Notes: a model not told the origin generated them from the sequence alone. DNA of 64,000 nucleotides from an uncultured Oscillospiraceae bacterium (GCA_947632175.1 CANROC010000002.1:1-64000), one strand, 5' to 3'; counted from the first letter of the stretch, positions 52,358-60,318 are shown. Numbers and translations: made by a program.

Positions 52358-52540
52358 ATGGCGCTTTCCAACCTCTATTCCTGGTCCGAGGACGTCAAGC
52401 CCTGCGCCTGTGGGGCCGCCTGCGGCGCCGCGGACAAGCCCGAGGAAAAGCCCGCGGAGACTCCTGCCGCCTGCGGCGCCGCCGCCCCGGAGGAGAAGCC
52501 CGCCGCCTGCGGGACGGCCTGCGGAGCCGGGGACAAATGA
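52358..52540 (+). CDS. Predicted RiPP precursor, ACGX-repeat peptide
   Basis: 60 residues. A leader-like start (MALSNLYSWSEDVK) is followed by a core with six Cys (16, 18, 22, 39, 51, 55) and five Ala-Cys-Gly-x motifs (ACGA, ACGA, ACGA, ACGT, ACGA), separated by Lys/Pro/Glu spacers. This is the pattern of the ACGX-repeat peptides that occur next to a radical SAM/SPASM enzyme. The enzyme gene is 66 bp downstream and no other gene lies between. AAGGAGG lies 8 bp before the ATG. The modification is not known; thioether links from Cys sulfur to a nearby alpha carbon would be one option by analogy. Confidence 0.8.
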   Translation: MALSNLYSWSEDVKPCACGAACGAADKPEEKPAETPAACGAAAPEEKPAACGTACGAGDK

Positions 52541-52544
52541 AAAC

Positions 52545-52560
52545 GGCCCCTGCGGGGGCC
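52545..52560 (+). terminator. Short stem-loop between the peptide and its enzyme gene
   Basis: GGCCCC and GGGGCC arms around TGCG. In peptide loci, such a stem often lets the precursor be made in excess over the enzyme. Confidence 0.5.
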
Positions 52561-52606
52561 ACGGAAATTCATCGGTTTCGATTTACCATAGATTTGAGGC
52601 GATCTG

Positions 52607-53641
52607 ATGCAGTACTTTTCTTTTCAGTGGCACATCACCGACGAGTGCGACCAGCGGTGCAGGCACTGTTATATATTCTCCGGGGATAAGTGCCACGAGC
52701 TCAAAAGCATGACCTGGGCGCAGATGGAGGACACCTTCTGGAACTGCCTGGACTTCTGCGAGGTGTACGGGCGTCTCCCCTACTTTTATCTCACCGGCGG
52801 GGACCCTATCCTGCACCCGGATTTCTGGCGGCTGCTGGCTTTGTTCAAGGAACACAACGTTCCGTTTACCGTCATGGGCAACCCGTTTCACTTGAACGAC
52901 CGGGTGTGCCGGGAGATGAAATTCTTCGGCTGTGAGAAGTACCAGCTCTCCCTGGACGGCCTCCGGGAGACGCACGACTGGTTCCGCAAGCCCGGCTCCT
53001 TTGACTGCACGATTGAAAAGATTGGCTGTATCAACCGCTCCGGGATGCGAAGCGTGATTATGACGACGGTATCGAAAACAAACCGCATGGAGGTGCCGGG
53101 CATCATCGACGCGGTGGTGGCGGCGGGCGCGAACGTATTTGCCTTTTCCCGCTATGTCCCCAGCGGCGGCGACCTGGACGCCTCCATGACGCCGCAGGAG
53201 TACCGGGAGCTGCTGGCCATTTGCGATCAGAAATTCAAGGCGTATGAGGCGGAGGGCGTTAAGACCTATTTCAACAAAAAAGACCATCTCTGGACGCTCT
53301 ACGAGTATGAAACGGGAGCCTTCAGGATTCCCGCGGACGTCAAAGAGGGTATGATTTACGGCGGGTGCAACTGTGGCAACTGCCACATCACCATCCTGCC
53401 CACCGGCGACGTGTACGCCTGCCGGAGAGTGGCGGAGAGCAAAGTCGGCAATGTGTTCACCGACCGGCTGGCTGACGTGTGGGTGTGCGAGATGGAGGCA
53501 TACCGGGAGTATACAAAATTCGTCAAGTGCGCCAAGTGCGAGCTCCTCCCCTATTGCCGGGGCTGTCCCGCTGTAGCAAAGGGGTCGAACGGGGGCTTTT
53601 ATGAGGCCGACCCGCAATGCTGGAAGGAGGTGTGTGTCTGA
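52607..53641 (+). CDS. Radical SAM/SPASM peptide-modifying enzyme, ACGX system
   Basis: 344 residues. The radical SAM motif CDQRCRHC gives Cys14, Cys18 and Cys21, which bind the 4Fe-4S cluster that cleaves S-adenosylmethionine. A C-terminal SPASM region has seven or more Cys (GCNCGNCHI...YACRRV...CAKCELLPYCRGCP...CWKEVC), which would bind one or two further clusters. Gly-rich YLTGGDPILHPDFW is the GGE-like motif of the family. It should act on the ACGx core of the upstream peptide. GAGGCGAT is a weak ribosome site before ATG 52607. No exporter or protease for the product lies in the window. Confidence 0.85.
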   Translation: MQYFSFQWHITDECDQRCRHCYIFSGDKCHELKSMTWAQMEDTFWNCLDFCEVYGRLPYFYLTGGDPILHPDFWRLLALFKEHNVPFTVMGNPFHLNDRVCREMKFFGCEKYQLSLDGLRETHDWFRKPGSFDCTIEKIGCINRSGMRSVIMTTVSKTNRMEVPGIIDAVVAAGANVFAFSRYVPSGGDLDASMTPQEYRELLAICDQKFKAYEAEGVKTYFNKKDHLWTLYEYETGAFRIPADVKEGMIYGGCNCGNCHITILPTGDVYACRRVAESKVGNVFTDRLADVWVCEMEAYREYTKFVKCAKCELLPYCRGCPAVAKGSNGGFYEADPQCWKEVCV

Positions 53642-53644
53642 GCC

Positions 53645-53794
53645 TCATTCAGGCAAGTCTTCGTGCGGCTTGTCCGGCGGCAAAACGCGAATGGGCGGGT
53701 CCGGCTCGGCGATAACCATTTCCTCACATTCCCTCTGGGCCGCTATCGGGATGTTGACAGCTTTCTCGGAGGCGCGGAACAATTTTAAAACCAT
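53645..53794 (-). CDS. Small hypothetical protein, divergent from an XRE regulator
   Basis: 49 residues if it starts at ATG 53794. The sequence (MVLKLFRASEKAVNI, then AQRECEEMVI and PDPPIRVLPPDKP) reads like a real folded and charged small protein. Its promoter (TTGACA, 17 bp, TACAAT at 53832-53860) is very good, yet the ribosome site is unclear: AAGGAG touches the ATG and an AGGAGG lies 22 bp upstream. A start further upstream with a non-ATG codon is possible. It shares the regulated spacer with the XRE gene. The function is unknown. Confidence 0.5.
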   Translation of the reverse strand: MVLKLFRASEKAVNIPIAAQRECEEMVIAEPDPPIRVLPPDKPHEDLPE

Positions 53795-53831
53795 CTCCTT
53801 ATAATCCGGTATAAGCTCACCTCCTAAGCAA

Positions 53832-53860
53832 ATTGTAGGACATATTGTCCAATTTGTCAA
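53832..53860 (-). promoter_or_regulatory. Promoter with GGACA-TAT-TGTCC operator in its spacer
   Basis: TTGACA (53855-53860), 17 bp, TACAAT (53832-53837) on the minus strand. The dyad GGACATATTGTCC (53838-53850) lies directly against the -10, where repressors of the XRE type commonly bind. The XRE gene begins about 50 bp away. Confidence 0.65.
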
Positions 53861-53902
53861 GCTTTCCCGCTGTTCCGGTGTATAGTGGCATCGGTGATGA
53901 AG

Positions 53903-54115
53903 ATGCGTTTACGGATACGCGATTTGCGGGAGGACGCGGACCTGACACAGCGTCAGGTGGCGGACGAGCTCATGTGCGACCAGTCCCTGTACTCCAAATA
54001 TGAGCGCGGCGAACGACCGCTCCCCCTGGAGGCGGCGGTACGGCTGGCGCTCTTTTACAAGACGAGCCTGGACTATCTGGTCGGCCTCACCGACGACCCC
54101 GCGCCTCGCGGCTGA
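53903..54115 (+). CDS. XRE-family repressor-like protein
   Basis: 70 residues from ATG 53903. A complete Cro/CI helix-turn-helix: IRDLREDADLTQRQVADELM (about 4-23), then CDQSLYSKYERGERPLPLEA, then AVRLALFYKTSLDYLVGLTD at the end. It likely represses the divergent small gene, through the dyad at 53838-53850. Other starts (GTG 53885, ATG 53897) are possible; the ribosome site GGTGA is weak. A terminator follows. Confidence 0.85.
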   Translation: MRLRIRDLREDADLTQRQVADELMCDQSLYSKYERGERPLPLEAAVRLALFYKTSLDYLVGLTDDPAPRG

Positions 54116-54116
54116 C

Positions 54117-54160
54117 AAAGAAAGCGGCAGGAGATGGAGCTCCCGCCGCTTTCTCTTTTG
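54117..54160 (+). terminator. Rho-independent terminator of the XRE gene
   Basis: AGAAAGCGGC and GCCGCTTTCT arms with an inner GGAG/CTCC pair, followed by TTTTG. Confidence 0.75.
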
Positions 54161-54185
54161 ATCATTTTTCGTGGAGGTTTTTTTC

Positions 54186-54803
54186 ATGGACGCACAAACT
54201 TGTCTGAAAAAATTGGAATATGTGGGCGTGCTGGCCTTTGCCACGGTGGGCAGGGACGGCGCGCCGCAGATACGCAATATCTCCGCCATTCACTATGAGC
54301 CGGACAGGATGATCTTCTTCACCGCAAAGGGGAAAGCCTTCTGCGAGGAGCTTCTGCGTGATGGGCGCGTGCAAGTACTGGGGTACACCAAGTATAAAGA
54401 AATGATCCGCCTGTCCGCAAGGGCTGTCCCCGTCCCGGAGAGCGAACAGGAGAAGTGGATCGACACGATCTTCGCGGAACAGCCCTACCTCTCCAACGTC
54501 TATCCTGGCGACACGCGAAAGCTGGCAGGAATCGTTTTTGAAATCAGGGACGGGGAAATCGAGTATTTCAATCTCGGCGTCAATCCCATCTTCCGGGAGA
54601 GCTACACCATCGGTACTGGAAATATCACGCCAAAGGGGTATCGTATTTCCGATGCGTGTATCGGCTGCGGGAAGTGTTTGAAAAACTGTCCCCAGCGGTG
54701 CATCGAGCCGGGGAAGCCCTACCGTATTGCGCAAAACCACTGCTTGCACTGTGGCAACTGCCTTGCGGTCTGCCCGGTAAAGGCGATAGAAAAGCGGGGA
54801 TAA
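54186..54803 (+). CDS. PNPOx-like flavin-barrel protein with C-terminal 2[4Fe-4S] ferredoxin
   Basis: 205 residues from ATG 54186, which follows GTGGAGG. Residues about 1-135 are a pyridoxamine-phosphate-oxidase-like split barrel (YVGVLAFATVGRDGAPQIRN, FFTAKGKAFCEELLRDGRVQ), which should bind FMN. Residues about 155-200 carry two ferredoxin clusters, CIGCGKCLKNCP and CLHCGNCLAVCP. Joining the two suggests an electron carrier or a reductase for a small flavin substrate. Such fusions are common in anaerobes. It lies downstream of the ACGX locus but has no visible promoter of its own after the terminator at 54117. Confidence 0.88.
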   Translation: MDAQTCLKKLEYVGVLAFATVGRDGAPQIRNISAIHYEPDRMIFFTAKGKAFCEELLRDGRVQVLGYTKYKEMIRLSARAVPVPESEQEKWIDTIFAEQPYLSNVYPGDTRKLAGIVFEIRDGEIEYFNLGVNPIFRESYTIGTGNITPKGYRISDACIGCGKCLKNCPQRCIEPGKPYRIAQNHCLHCGNCLAVCPVKAIEKRG

Positions 54804-54812
54804 TGCAACTGC

Positions 54813-55913
54813 TTACTTTTGCGCCATCTTCGCAAATCGAGTCATATCCTCCGCAAACTCCCGTGGCTGTTCCAGGGCGGTGAAATGGCCGCCTCGCGGC
54901 ATGGTGGTGTATTGGACCACGGGATAGTGCTTTTCCACCCACTCCCTTGGCACCGGGAGAACATCGTGGGGAAAGACCGCGATGGCTGTCGGTACGGTGA
55001 TCGGCCCCAGGGGAGGCAATGTAAAGCTGTTCCCGTGGTAGGCGCGGATGGAGGTGTGCGCCGTGTTGGTCATCCAGTAGAGGGTCAGGCAGTCGCAGAG
55101 GTCATCCATCGTCAGCAGAGGCCAGTCGCTCCAGGCGTGGTATTTTTCCACGATCCACGCGGCCATCCCGGCCGGAGAATCACTGAGCATAAACGCCAGA
55201 GTTTGGGGCTTGGTGCTGTTGATGTTGATATAAGCCCCCTCCATCCGTGTCCACTCCTGGGCGCGGCGCTTATAGTCCAGCTCCGCCGGCGAAAGCGATT
55301 CATCCGCCGCCGCCACAATGTCCCCCGCAGAGCCTACATCTGTAAGATAGATTCCTCTCACCTCCTGTGGATAGCGGGCCGCCAGATAGCACGTCACGCC
55401 CCGACCCATATCGCCGCCTGACGCGATGTATTCCCTGTATCCAAGTACCTCGGTCATCAGCTTATGCCAGAGCTCCGCGACTTCGGCGTTATTGAGAAAG
55501 CCTTTCGGCGGCAGCGTTGAAAAGGCAAAGCCCGGCAGGGAGGGCACCACAAGGTCAAATTCGGAGAGAAACGGAAACGCCTTCGCGTAGCGAAGGAAGC
55601 TGTCCGGCCAGCCGTGCGTCAGCAGCAGCGGCAGCGAGCCCTTGCGGGAACCGGGGATATGAAAGAAATGGACCGTCACTCCATCCAGTTCACAGGTAAA
55701 CTGCGGATAATGGTTGAGTTCAGTCTCCTTCCGTTTCCAATCATAGCTGTCCCGCCAGTAGGACAAAAGGGATGAAAGGTACTCAACGTCCGTCCCCAGC
55801 GACCAGTGATCTCCCTCTATCGGCTCCGGCAGCCTTGCCGAGCTTATCCGGCGGCGCAACTCATCAAATTGTTCATCGGCAAAATGGATGTGAAAATCCT
55901 TTTTCACTTTCAA
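54813..55913 (-). CDS. Epoxide hydrolase family protein (EHN domain, alpha/beta hydrolase)
   Basis: 366 residues. The N-terminal EHN domain (FADEQFDELRRRISSARLPE) is followed by the alpha/beta-hydrolase core: LLTHGWPDSFLRYAK (oxyanion loop), IASGGDMGRGVTCYLAARYP (nucleophile Asp in GGDMG, near residue 169), and PRGGHFTALEQPREF with the final His. The pattern fits microsomal-type epoxide hydrolases that open epoxides to diols; the substrate is not known. It starts at ATG 55913 with a strong promoter at 55947. It ends 9 bp from the convergent ferredoxin gene. Confidence 0.92.
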   Translation of the reverse strand: MKVKKDFHIHFADEQFDELRRRISSARLPEPIEGDHWSLGTDVEYLSSLLSYWRDSYDWKRKETELNHYPQFTCELDGVTVHFFHIPGSRKGSLPLLLTHGWPDSFLRYAKAFPFLSEFDLVVPSLPGFAFSTLPPKGFLNNAEVAELWHKLMTEVLGYREYIASGGDMGRGVTCYLAARYPQEVRGIYLTDVGSAGDIVAAADESLSPAELDYKRRAQEWTRMEGAYININSTKPQTLAFMLSDSPAGMAAWIVEKYHAWSDWPLLTMDDLCDCLTLYWMTNTAHTSIRAYHGNSFTLPPLGPITVPTAIAVFPHDVLPVPREWVEKHYPVVQYTTMPRGGHFTALEQPREFAEDMTRFAKMAQK

Positions 55914-55946
55914 ATCCCTTCTTTCAACGCATGGTTCAGTAAGAAT

Positions 55947-55975
55947 TATACCCGTTTCATTTCATGCTGACAAGT
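55947..55975 (-). promoter_or_regulatory. Sigma-A promoter of the epoxide hydrolase gene
   Basis: TTGTCA (55970-55975), 17 bp, TATAAT (55947-55952) on the minus strand. Confidence 0.7.
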
Positions 55976-56003
55976 ATAAAAGTGGTAGAAAGGCAAGGTT
56001 AAC

Positions 56004-56765
56004 ATGACGCAAGAAGAAAGAAGAATATTTCTCATCAGGAAGTTGCTTTTCGAGCAGCACCGCTATCGGGATTTGCAGATTCCGTCCGATGAGGCAGAAC
56101 AGAGAACGCTGCTCCGCGCCCTGATGAACGTCCGCCCGCCGCGGCCGATAGAGGATGATTTTCTGACGGTGCAGGACGCGTATCTGCAAGAAGAAACCGC
56201 CCGAAAAGGCGTTACGGATCTGGCCGGCCTTACGCCTGTTGAGCCGGGTATCTATTTATGGCAGGGGGACATCACCACGCTGAAATGCGGAGCCATTGTC
56301 AACGCCGCCAACTCCGAGCTCACGGGGTGCTACGTGCCCTGCCACAGGTGTATCGACAACGCCATTCACACCTGGGCCGGAGTGCAGCTGCGGCTTGCCT
56401 GCGCCAAGCTTATGGAGGCGCAGGGGCACGAGGAGCCTGTCGGACAGGCCAAGCTCACGCCGGGGTTCAACCTACCCTGCGACTATGTCCTGCACACGGT
56501 GGGTCCCATCGTGTCGGGCCGCGTGACGGAGAGGGACCGGGAGGAACTGGCCTCCTGCTACCGCTCCTGTTTGGAGCTGGCGCGGCGGAACGGCATCGGG
56601 AGCGTGGCTTTCTGCTGTATCTCCACCGGGGAGTTTCATTTCCCGAATGACGAGGCCGCACGGATCGCCGTGGAGACGGTGCGGCGCTTTAGAGGCGAAA
56701 TCGAGGTGATCTTCAATGTGTTCAAGGATGACGATGACCGCATCTACCGGGGCTTACTGGGATAA
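56004..56765 (+). CDS. Zinc-type macrodomain ADP-ribosyl hydrolase
   Basis: 253 residues. After an N-terminal helical part (about 1-75) comes a macrodomain: GDITTLKCGAIVNAANSELT (ADP-ribose loop, NAAN), then CYVPCHRCIDNAIHTWAG with the Cys/His set of zinc-containing macrodomains, and later GQAKLTPGFNLPCDYVLHTV and CCISTGEFHFPNDEAARIAV (diphosphate loop). Such enzymes remove ADP-ribose from proteins. The gene overlaps the SirTM-type sirtuin that follows, so the two form a writer/eraser pair. The chosen start is ATG 56004 after AGAAAGG. Confidence 0.92.
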   Translation: MTQEERRIFLIRKLLFEQHRYRDLQIPSDEAEQRTLLRALMNVRPPRPIEDDFLTVQDAYLQEETARKGVTDLAGLTPVEPGIYLWQGDITTLKCGAIVNAANSELTGCYVPCHRCIDNAIHTWAGVQLRLACAKLMEAQGHEEPVGQAKLTPGFNLPCDYVLHTVGPIVSGRVTERDREELASCYRSCLELARRNGIGSVAFCCISTGEFHFPNDEAARIAVETVRRFRGEIEVIFNVFKDDDDRIYRGLLG

Positions 56766-57582
56766 CCTCCGGCGGCTCCGGGAGGCGTTGGACGCGGCGG
56801 ACGCCGTTGTCATCGGCGCGGGGGCGGGGCTGTCCACGGCGGCGGGGTTCACCTACGCTGGGGAGCGGTTCCGGCGGAATTTTGCCGACTTTGCCGCCAA
56901 ATATGGCTTTTCGGACATGTATTCCGGCGGGTTCTACCCCTACCCCACGCCGGAGGAATTTTGGGCCTATTGGAGCCGGTATATTTATGTAAACCGATAT
57001 CTGGACCCGCCAAAGCCGGTGTATGAAAAGCTCCTGGCGCTGGTGCGGGAGAAGGATTATTTTGTGCTCACCACCAACGTGGACCACTGCTTTCAAAAGG
57101 CGGGGTTCGACAAGGAGCGGCTTTTCTACACTCAGGGGGACTACGGCCTCTTTCAGTGCTCCGGGCCCTGCCGGCAGGAGACCTTTGACAACGAGGACGC
57201 GGTCCGGCGGATGGTGGAAGCGCAACGGGACATGCGCGTCCCCTCCGGGCTTCTTCCCCGCTGTCCCCATTGCGGAAGGCCGATGACCATGAATCTGCGC
57301 TCCGACGACAAATTCGTGGAGGACGCGGGCTGGCATTGGGCGGCGGCGCGGTATGAGGATTTCCTGCGCACGCGGGGCGGCGGTCGGGTCCTCTATTGGG
57401 AGCTGGGCGTCGGCTACAACACCCCGGGGATCGTCAAATTTCCTTTCTGGCGCATGACGGCGGCCAATCCCAAGGCCGTCTACGCCTGCGTCAACGCCGG
57501 CGAGGCCGTTTGCCCCACACAAATCGCGAGACAAGCGATTTTGCTCAAAAACGACATCGGCGGCGTGCTGGAGGAGCTGTGA
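56716..57582 (+). CDS. SirTM-type sirtuin (protein ADP-ribosyltransferase)
   Basis: 288 residues. NAD-binding motifs: VVIGAGAGLSTAAGFTYAGE (GAGxS), FVLTTNVDHCFQKAGFDKER (TTNVDH; TQGD follows in FYTQGDYGLF) and GVGYNTPGIVKFPFWRMTAA. A zinc-binding cysteine set is CSGPC and CPHC. The macro-domain partner upstream and the sequence place it with the SirTM class, which ADP-ribosylates proteins, in other bacteria a lipoylated GcvH-like carrier. Here no gcvH-L or lplA2 gene is in the window. The start may be ATG 56716, 56728 or 56734; GAGGTGAT is 5 bp before the first. It overlaps the macrodomain gene by 50 bp. Confidence 0.9.
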   Translation: MCSRMTMTASTGAYWDNLRRLREALDAADAVVIGAGAGLSTAAGFTYAGERFRRNFADFAAKYGFSDMYSGGFYPYPTPEEFWAYWSRYIYVNRYLDPPKPVYEKLLALVREKDYFVLTTNVDHCFQKAGFDKERLFYTQGDYGLFQCSGPCRQETFDNEDAVRRMVEAQRDMRVPSGLLPRCPHCGRPMTMNLRSDDKFVEDAGWHWAAARYEDFLRTRGGGRVLYWELGVGYNTPGIVKFPFWRMTAANPKAVYACVNAGEAVCPTQIARQAILLKNDIGGVLEEL

Positions 57583-57600
57583 GGCTCCCCGGCGCGCCGC

Positions 57601-58515
57601 TTAACTATGTGTATCGTCGGTCCTGAGCTTTTTCAAAGCTCGATTGGCCCGCCAGATCATATAGATTGCCATGGCGATGACGACGGTGCAGACCCCGCCG
57701 CCCACGGCTCCGGTCATGGTCCGGCGGAAGGTGGGATCGTCGCCTTCGCCGAACCGCGCCAGCATGGCGGTGGTCAGGGAGAGGATGGAGACCAGCGCCG
57801 CCACCAGGTCCACGGCCTTGGCGGCGGACAAAACGGGGCTTTGACGGCGGCGGGTCTTGACGATGTTGATGATGGCGACGGTGACGGCGTAAAAGGAATA
57901 GGCGGCCATGGCATAGATGAGCAGGCCGGGATAGTCGAAGCCCCGGTTTTCATGGACCATAAAGACGACGATGCCCGTGAGGGCCTGGTTCATGAAGAGG
58001 AGCATGATCCCGCAAAGCCGGTAGCGGCGCAGCTCAGAGACCTCGTCCCGGGCGTTCAGGCGCCGGACCAGCAAAAGGCGCATCACCGCCAGAAGAATGT
58101 AGTAAACCGCCAGGGCGATGAACCACATGGAGCGGTACACGATGCCTGACACCAGCTTCAGAACGATATACAGGAGGTTGATGAAAAAGCCCTGATACAG
58201 GGCGACCCCGGCGCGAAAATGTACATCGGTCATGAACCGCTCCCCCACCGCGGTGGAGCGGAATTTTTGCATCAGCGGATGTTCTAAAACAGCTTTCTTG
58301 ACCTTCCCCGCCGCCGGCTTCACATATTTAAGACCCGTGCAGGTGACGACCAGCGCGTAGGCGGAGGCCAGATAGGAGGCGTACCGCGCCACGGGGTCCC
58401 GGATGTCAAACGCCGCCACCGCGATCACAAAGCCGAAGCCGAACAGCGCCGTCAAAACCGTTGACAGCGGTGGCAGGCAGAACAGCTTTTTAAGGATTTT
58501 TTTGCATGTCTCCAT
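57601..58515 (-). CDS. Multi-pass membrane protein downstream of a two-component system
   Basis: 304 residues with about seven or eight transmembrane helices (first two about 18-36 and 43-60; then helices spread over about 105-220 and 235-290). No family recognised. Its start overlaps the end of the histidine kinase gene by 26 bp, so it belongs to the two-component operon and may be the regulated output or a sensor helper. The C-terminus is charged (RALKKLRTDDTHS). Confidence 0.75.
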   Translation of the reverse strand: METCKKILKKLFCLPPLSTVLTALFGFGFVIAVAAFDIRDPVARYASYLASAYALVVTCTGLKYVKPAAGKVKKAVLEHPLMQKFRSTAVGERFMTDVHFRAGVALYQGFFINLLYIVLKLVSGIVYRSMWFIALAVYYILLAVMRLLLVRRLNARDEVSELRRYRLCGIMLLFMNQALTGIVVFMVHENRGFDYPGLLIYAMAAYSFYAVTVAIINIVKTRRRQSPVLSAAKAVDLVAALVSILSLTTAMLARFGEGDDPTFRRTMTGAVGGGVCTVVIAMAIYMIWRANRALKKLRTDDTHS

Positions 58516-59578
58516 CCGCCGCCCTCCTGATCTTTACGGTGAAGGTGCTTCCCTGTCCTGGCTCGCTCGTCACGGCGATATCGCCGCCCACGATGTCCAG
58601 GACCCGCCGGACCAGGGCCAGGCCAAGGCCGTTGCCCTGGGTGGCGTGGGAGGCGTCGCCCTGGTAGAATTTCTCAAAGATGTGCTTTTTCACCTCCGGC
58701 GTCATGCCGCAGCCGGTGTCGGAGACCTTGACGACGGCGCGATCCCCCTCGGTTTTCAGCGACACGGACACCGTCCCGCCGGGTTCGGTGAACTTCAGGG
58801 CATTGGAAAAGAGATTGTTCCAGACGAGGGACAGGAGCTCCGCGTCCGATTCGACGGTCAGCTCCTCCTCAATGTCCGTCTCAAGAGCAATGTCCTTTTT
58901 CTCCCAGGTATCCTCAAAATTTAAGAGGCACTCGGCCAGCTGTTCGCCCAGATCGTACCGCTTCGCGGCGGGGTATATCTGCTGGTTTTCCAGGCGGTTC
59001 AGCTTCAGAATGTTGGTGATGAGGTCCGCAAGGCGGCGGGAGGCGTCGGTGACGGCCTTGGCGTATGCCAGGCGCTGTTCCTCCGTGAGGTCCGGGCTCT
59101 GGAGCATGGTGCCGTAGTTTTGCATCACCGCCAGGGGGGTCTTGAGCTCATGAGAGACGTTGGCGATAAAGTCCGTCCGCAGGGTCTCCACCCCCGCAAG
59201 CTCCGCGGCCATGGTGTTGAAGCAGTCGATGATCTCGTCAAAGCCCTCGGAGGCGCCCACAGCCGCCTTGGGGCTGATGCGGGCGGAAAAGTCCCCCGCC
59301 GTGATTTTTCGGGCGGCCTCCACGATGGCCCGGACAGGCCGTCCCACCATGACCTTCCGCCGCAAAATGTCCACGAGGGTACACAGGACCGCCAGAAACA
59401 CGGCGTTTCCGAAGGTCACCACGGCGGCGGTGAAGAGGTTCTCCCTGGTGAAGGCCACGCCGGCGCTCCGGGCAAAGTAGTTCAGGAATAAGAGCATGGA
59501 GGACGTGATGACAAAGGCCGTCAGCAGGAAAAACGCCAGAAAATAGCTCCCTGTGGAGTGTCCGCGCCGCGTTTTCAT
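58490..59578 (-). CDS. Sensor histidine kinase
   Basis: 362 residues. Two transmembrane helices (about 13-35, 46-68) are joined by a short external loop, so sensing is probably within the membrane. A HAMP-like region (about 70-125) leads to the HisKA box FIANVSHELKTPLAVMQNYG (His about 143) and the HATPase domain with N box WNNLFSNALKFTEPGG, G1 VSDTGCGM and G2 GNGLGLALVRRVLD. It phosphorylates the response regulator encoded just upstream (4-bp overlap). The stimulus is unknown. Confidence 0.93.
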   Translation of the reverse strand: MKTRRGHSTGSYFLAFFLLTAFVITSSMLLFLNYFARSAGVAFTRENLFTAAVVTFGNAVFLAVLCTLVDILRRKVMVGRPVRAIVEAARKITAGDFSARISPKAAVGASEGFDEIIDCFNTMAAELAGVETLRTDFIANVSHELKTPLAVMQNYGTMLQSPDLTEEQRLAYAKAVTDASRRLADLITNILKLNRLENQQIYPAAKRYDLGEQLAECLLNFEDTWEKKDIALETDIEEELTVESDAELLSLVWNNLFSNALKFTEPGGTVSVSLKTEGDRAVVKVSDTGCGMTPEVKKHIFEKFYQGDASHATQGNGLGLALVRRVLDIVGGDIAVTSEPGQGSTFTVKIRRAADGDMQKNP

Positions 59579-60246
59579 GTCACCACCGCCTTGTAGCCCA
59601 ACCCGTGGACGGTCTTCAGCTCGAACTCCGGGCAGCGCTCAAATTTCCCCCGCAGCTTCGTCATATAGACGTCCACCGCCCGGGGCGCGGTGTCGGTATC
59701 CGGGTCCCAGAACTCGTCCATGAGCTGGGTGCGGGTGAAGGTCTTGCCGGGGTAGCTCAGGAGCTTGTAGAGGATGTTGAACTCCCGGGCGGTCAGGGGG
59801 ATCTCCTCCCCGTCGTAGACCGCCGTGCGCTCGTCCATATCGAGGCGCAGTCTGCCGATCTCCAGCTTGTGGGAGGCGGCGATCTTCGCCCGCCGCAAAA
59901 GCGCCCCGATCCGCAGGAAGAGCTCATCCAGGTCGATGGGCTTGACCATGTAGTCGTCGATGCCGATGCGGTAGCCCCTCTGCTTGGAGGCGAAATCGTC
60001 CCGCGCCGTCATGAAGAGAATGGGGATCTCCTCGTTTAAGGACCGTACCGTCCTGGCAAACTCGTACCCGTCGATCCCCGGCATCATGATGTCGGAAATG
60101 ATGAGGTCAAAGGTGTTCTCGTAGAGCGCGTCATAGGCGTCGCTCGCGTTCAAACACCCCACCGCCTGATACCCGCTCCCGTTCAGAAAAGCGCAGACCG
60201 TGCGGTTTAAGTCCCTGTCATCCTCCACCACCAAAAGCTTGAACAT
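59575..60246 (-). CDS. OmpR/PhoB-family response regulator
   Basis: 223 residues from ATG 60246, which follows GGGGGGAC. The receiver domain has the acidic pocket VVEDDRDLNRTV, the phospho-acceptor Asp in LIISDIMMPGIDG and the Lys in MVKPIDLDELF. The winged-helix DNA-binding domain starts near KLEIGRLRLDMDERTAVYDG and ends with DVYMTKLRGKFERCPEFEL. It is the first gene of the three-gene signalling operon with a promoter at 60272. Confidence 0.95.
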   Translation of the reverse strand: MFKLLVVEDDRDLNRTVCAFLNGSGYQAVGCLNASDAYDALYENTFDLIISDIMMPGIDGYEFARTVRSLNEEIPILFMTARDDFASKQRGYRIGIDDYMVKPIDLDELFLRIGALLRRAKIAASHKLEIGRLRLDMDERTAVYDGEEIPLTAREFNILYKLLSYPGKTFTRTQLMDEFWDPDTDTAPRAVDVYMTKLRGKFERCPEFELKTVHGLGYKAVVT

Positions 60247-60271
60247 TGTTCGTCCCCCCGTGTTTTTTCTC

Positions 60272-60280
60272 ATTATACCA
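60272..60280 (-). promoter_or_regulatory. Extended -10 promoter of the two-component operon
   Basis: TGGTATAAT on the minus strand (-10 at 60272-60277); no good -35. Confidence 0.55.
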
Positions 60281-60318
60281 TGGAAATGTTAAAGTTTTGT
60301 TTGCGTTTGGGGAAAATG

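Noticed and set aside
53854-53886. Plus-strand promoter TTGTCA...TATAGT for the XRE gene
   Set aside because: The spacer is 21 bp, too long for a usual sigma-A promoter.
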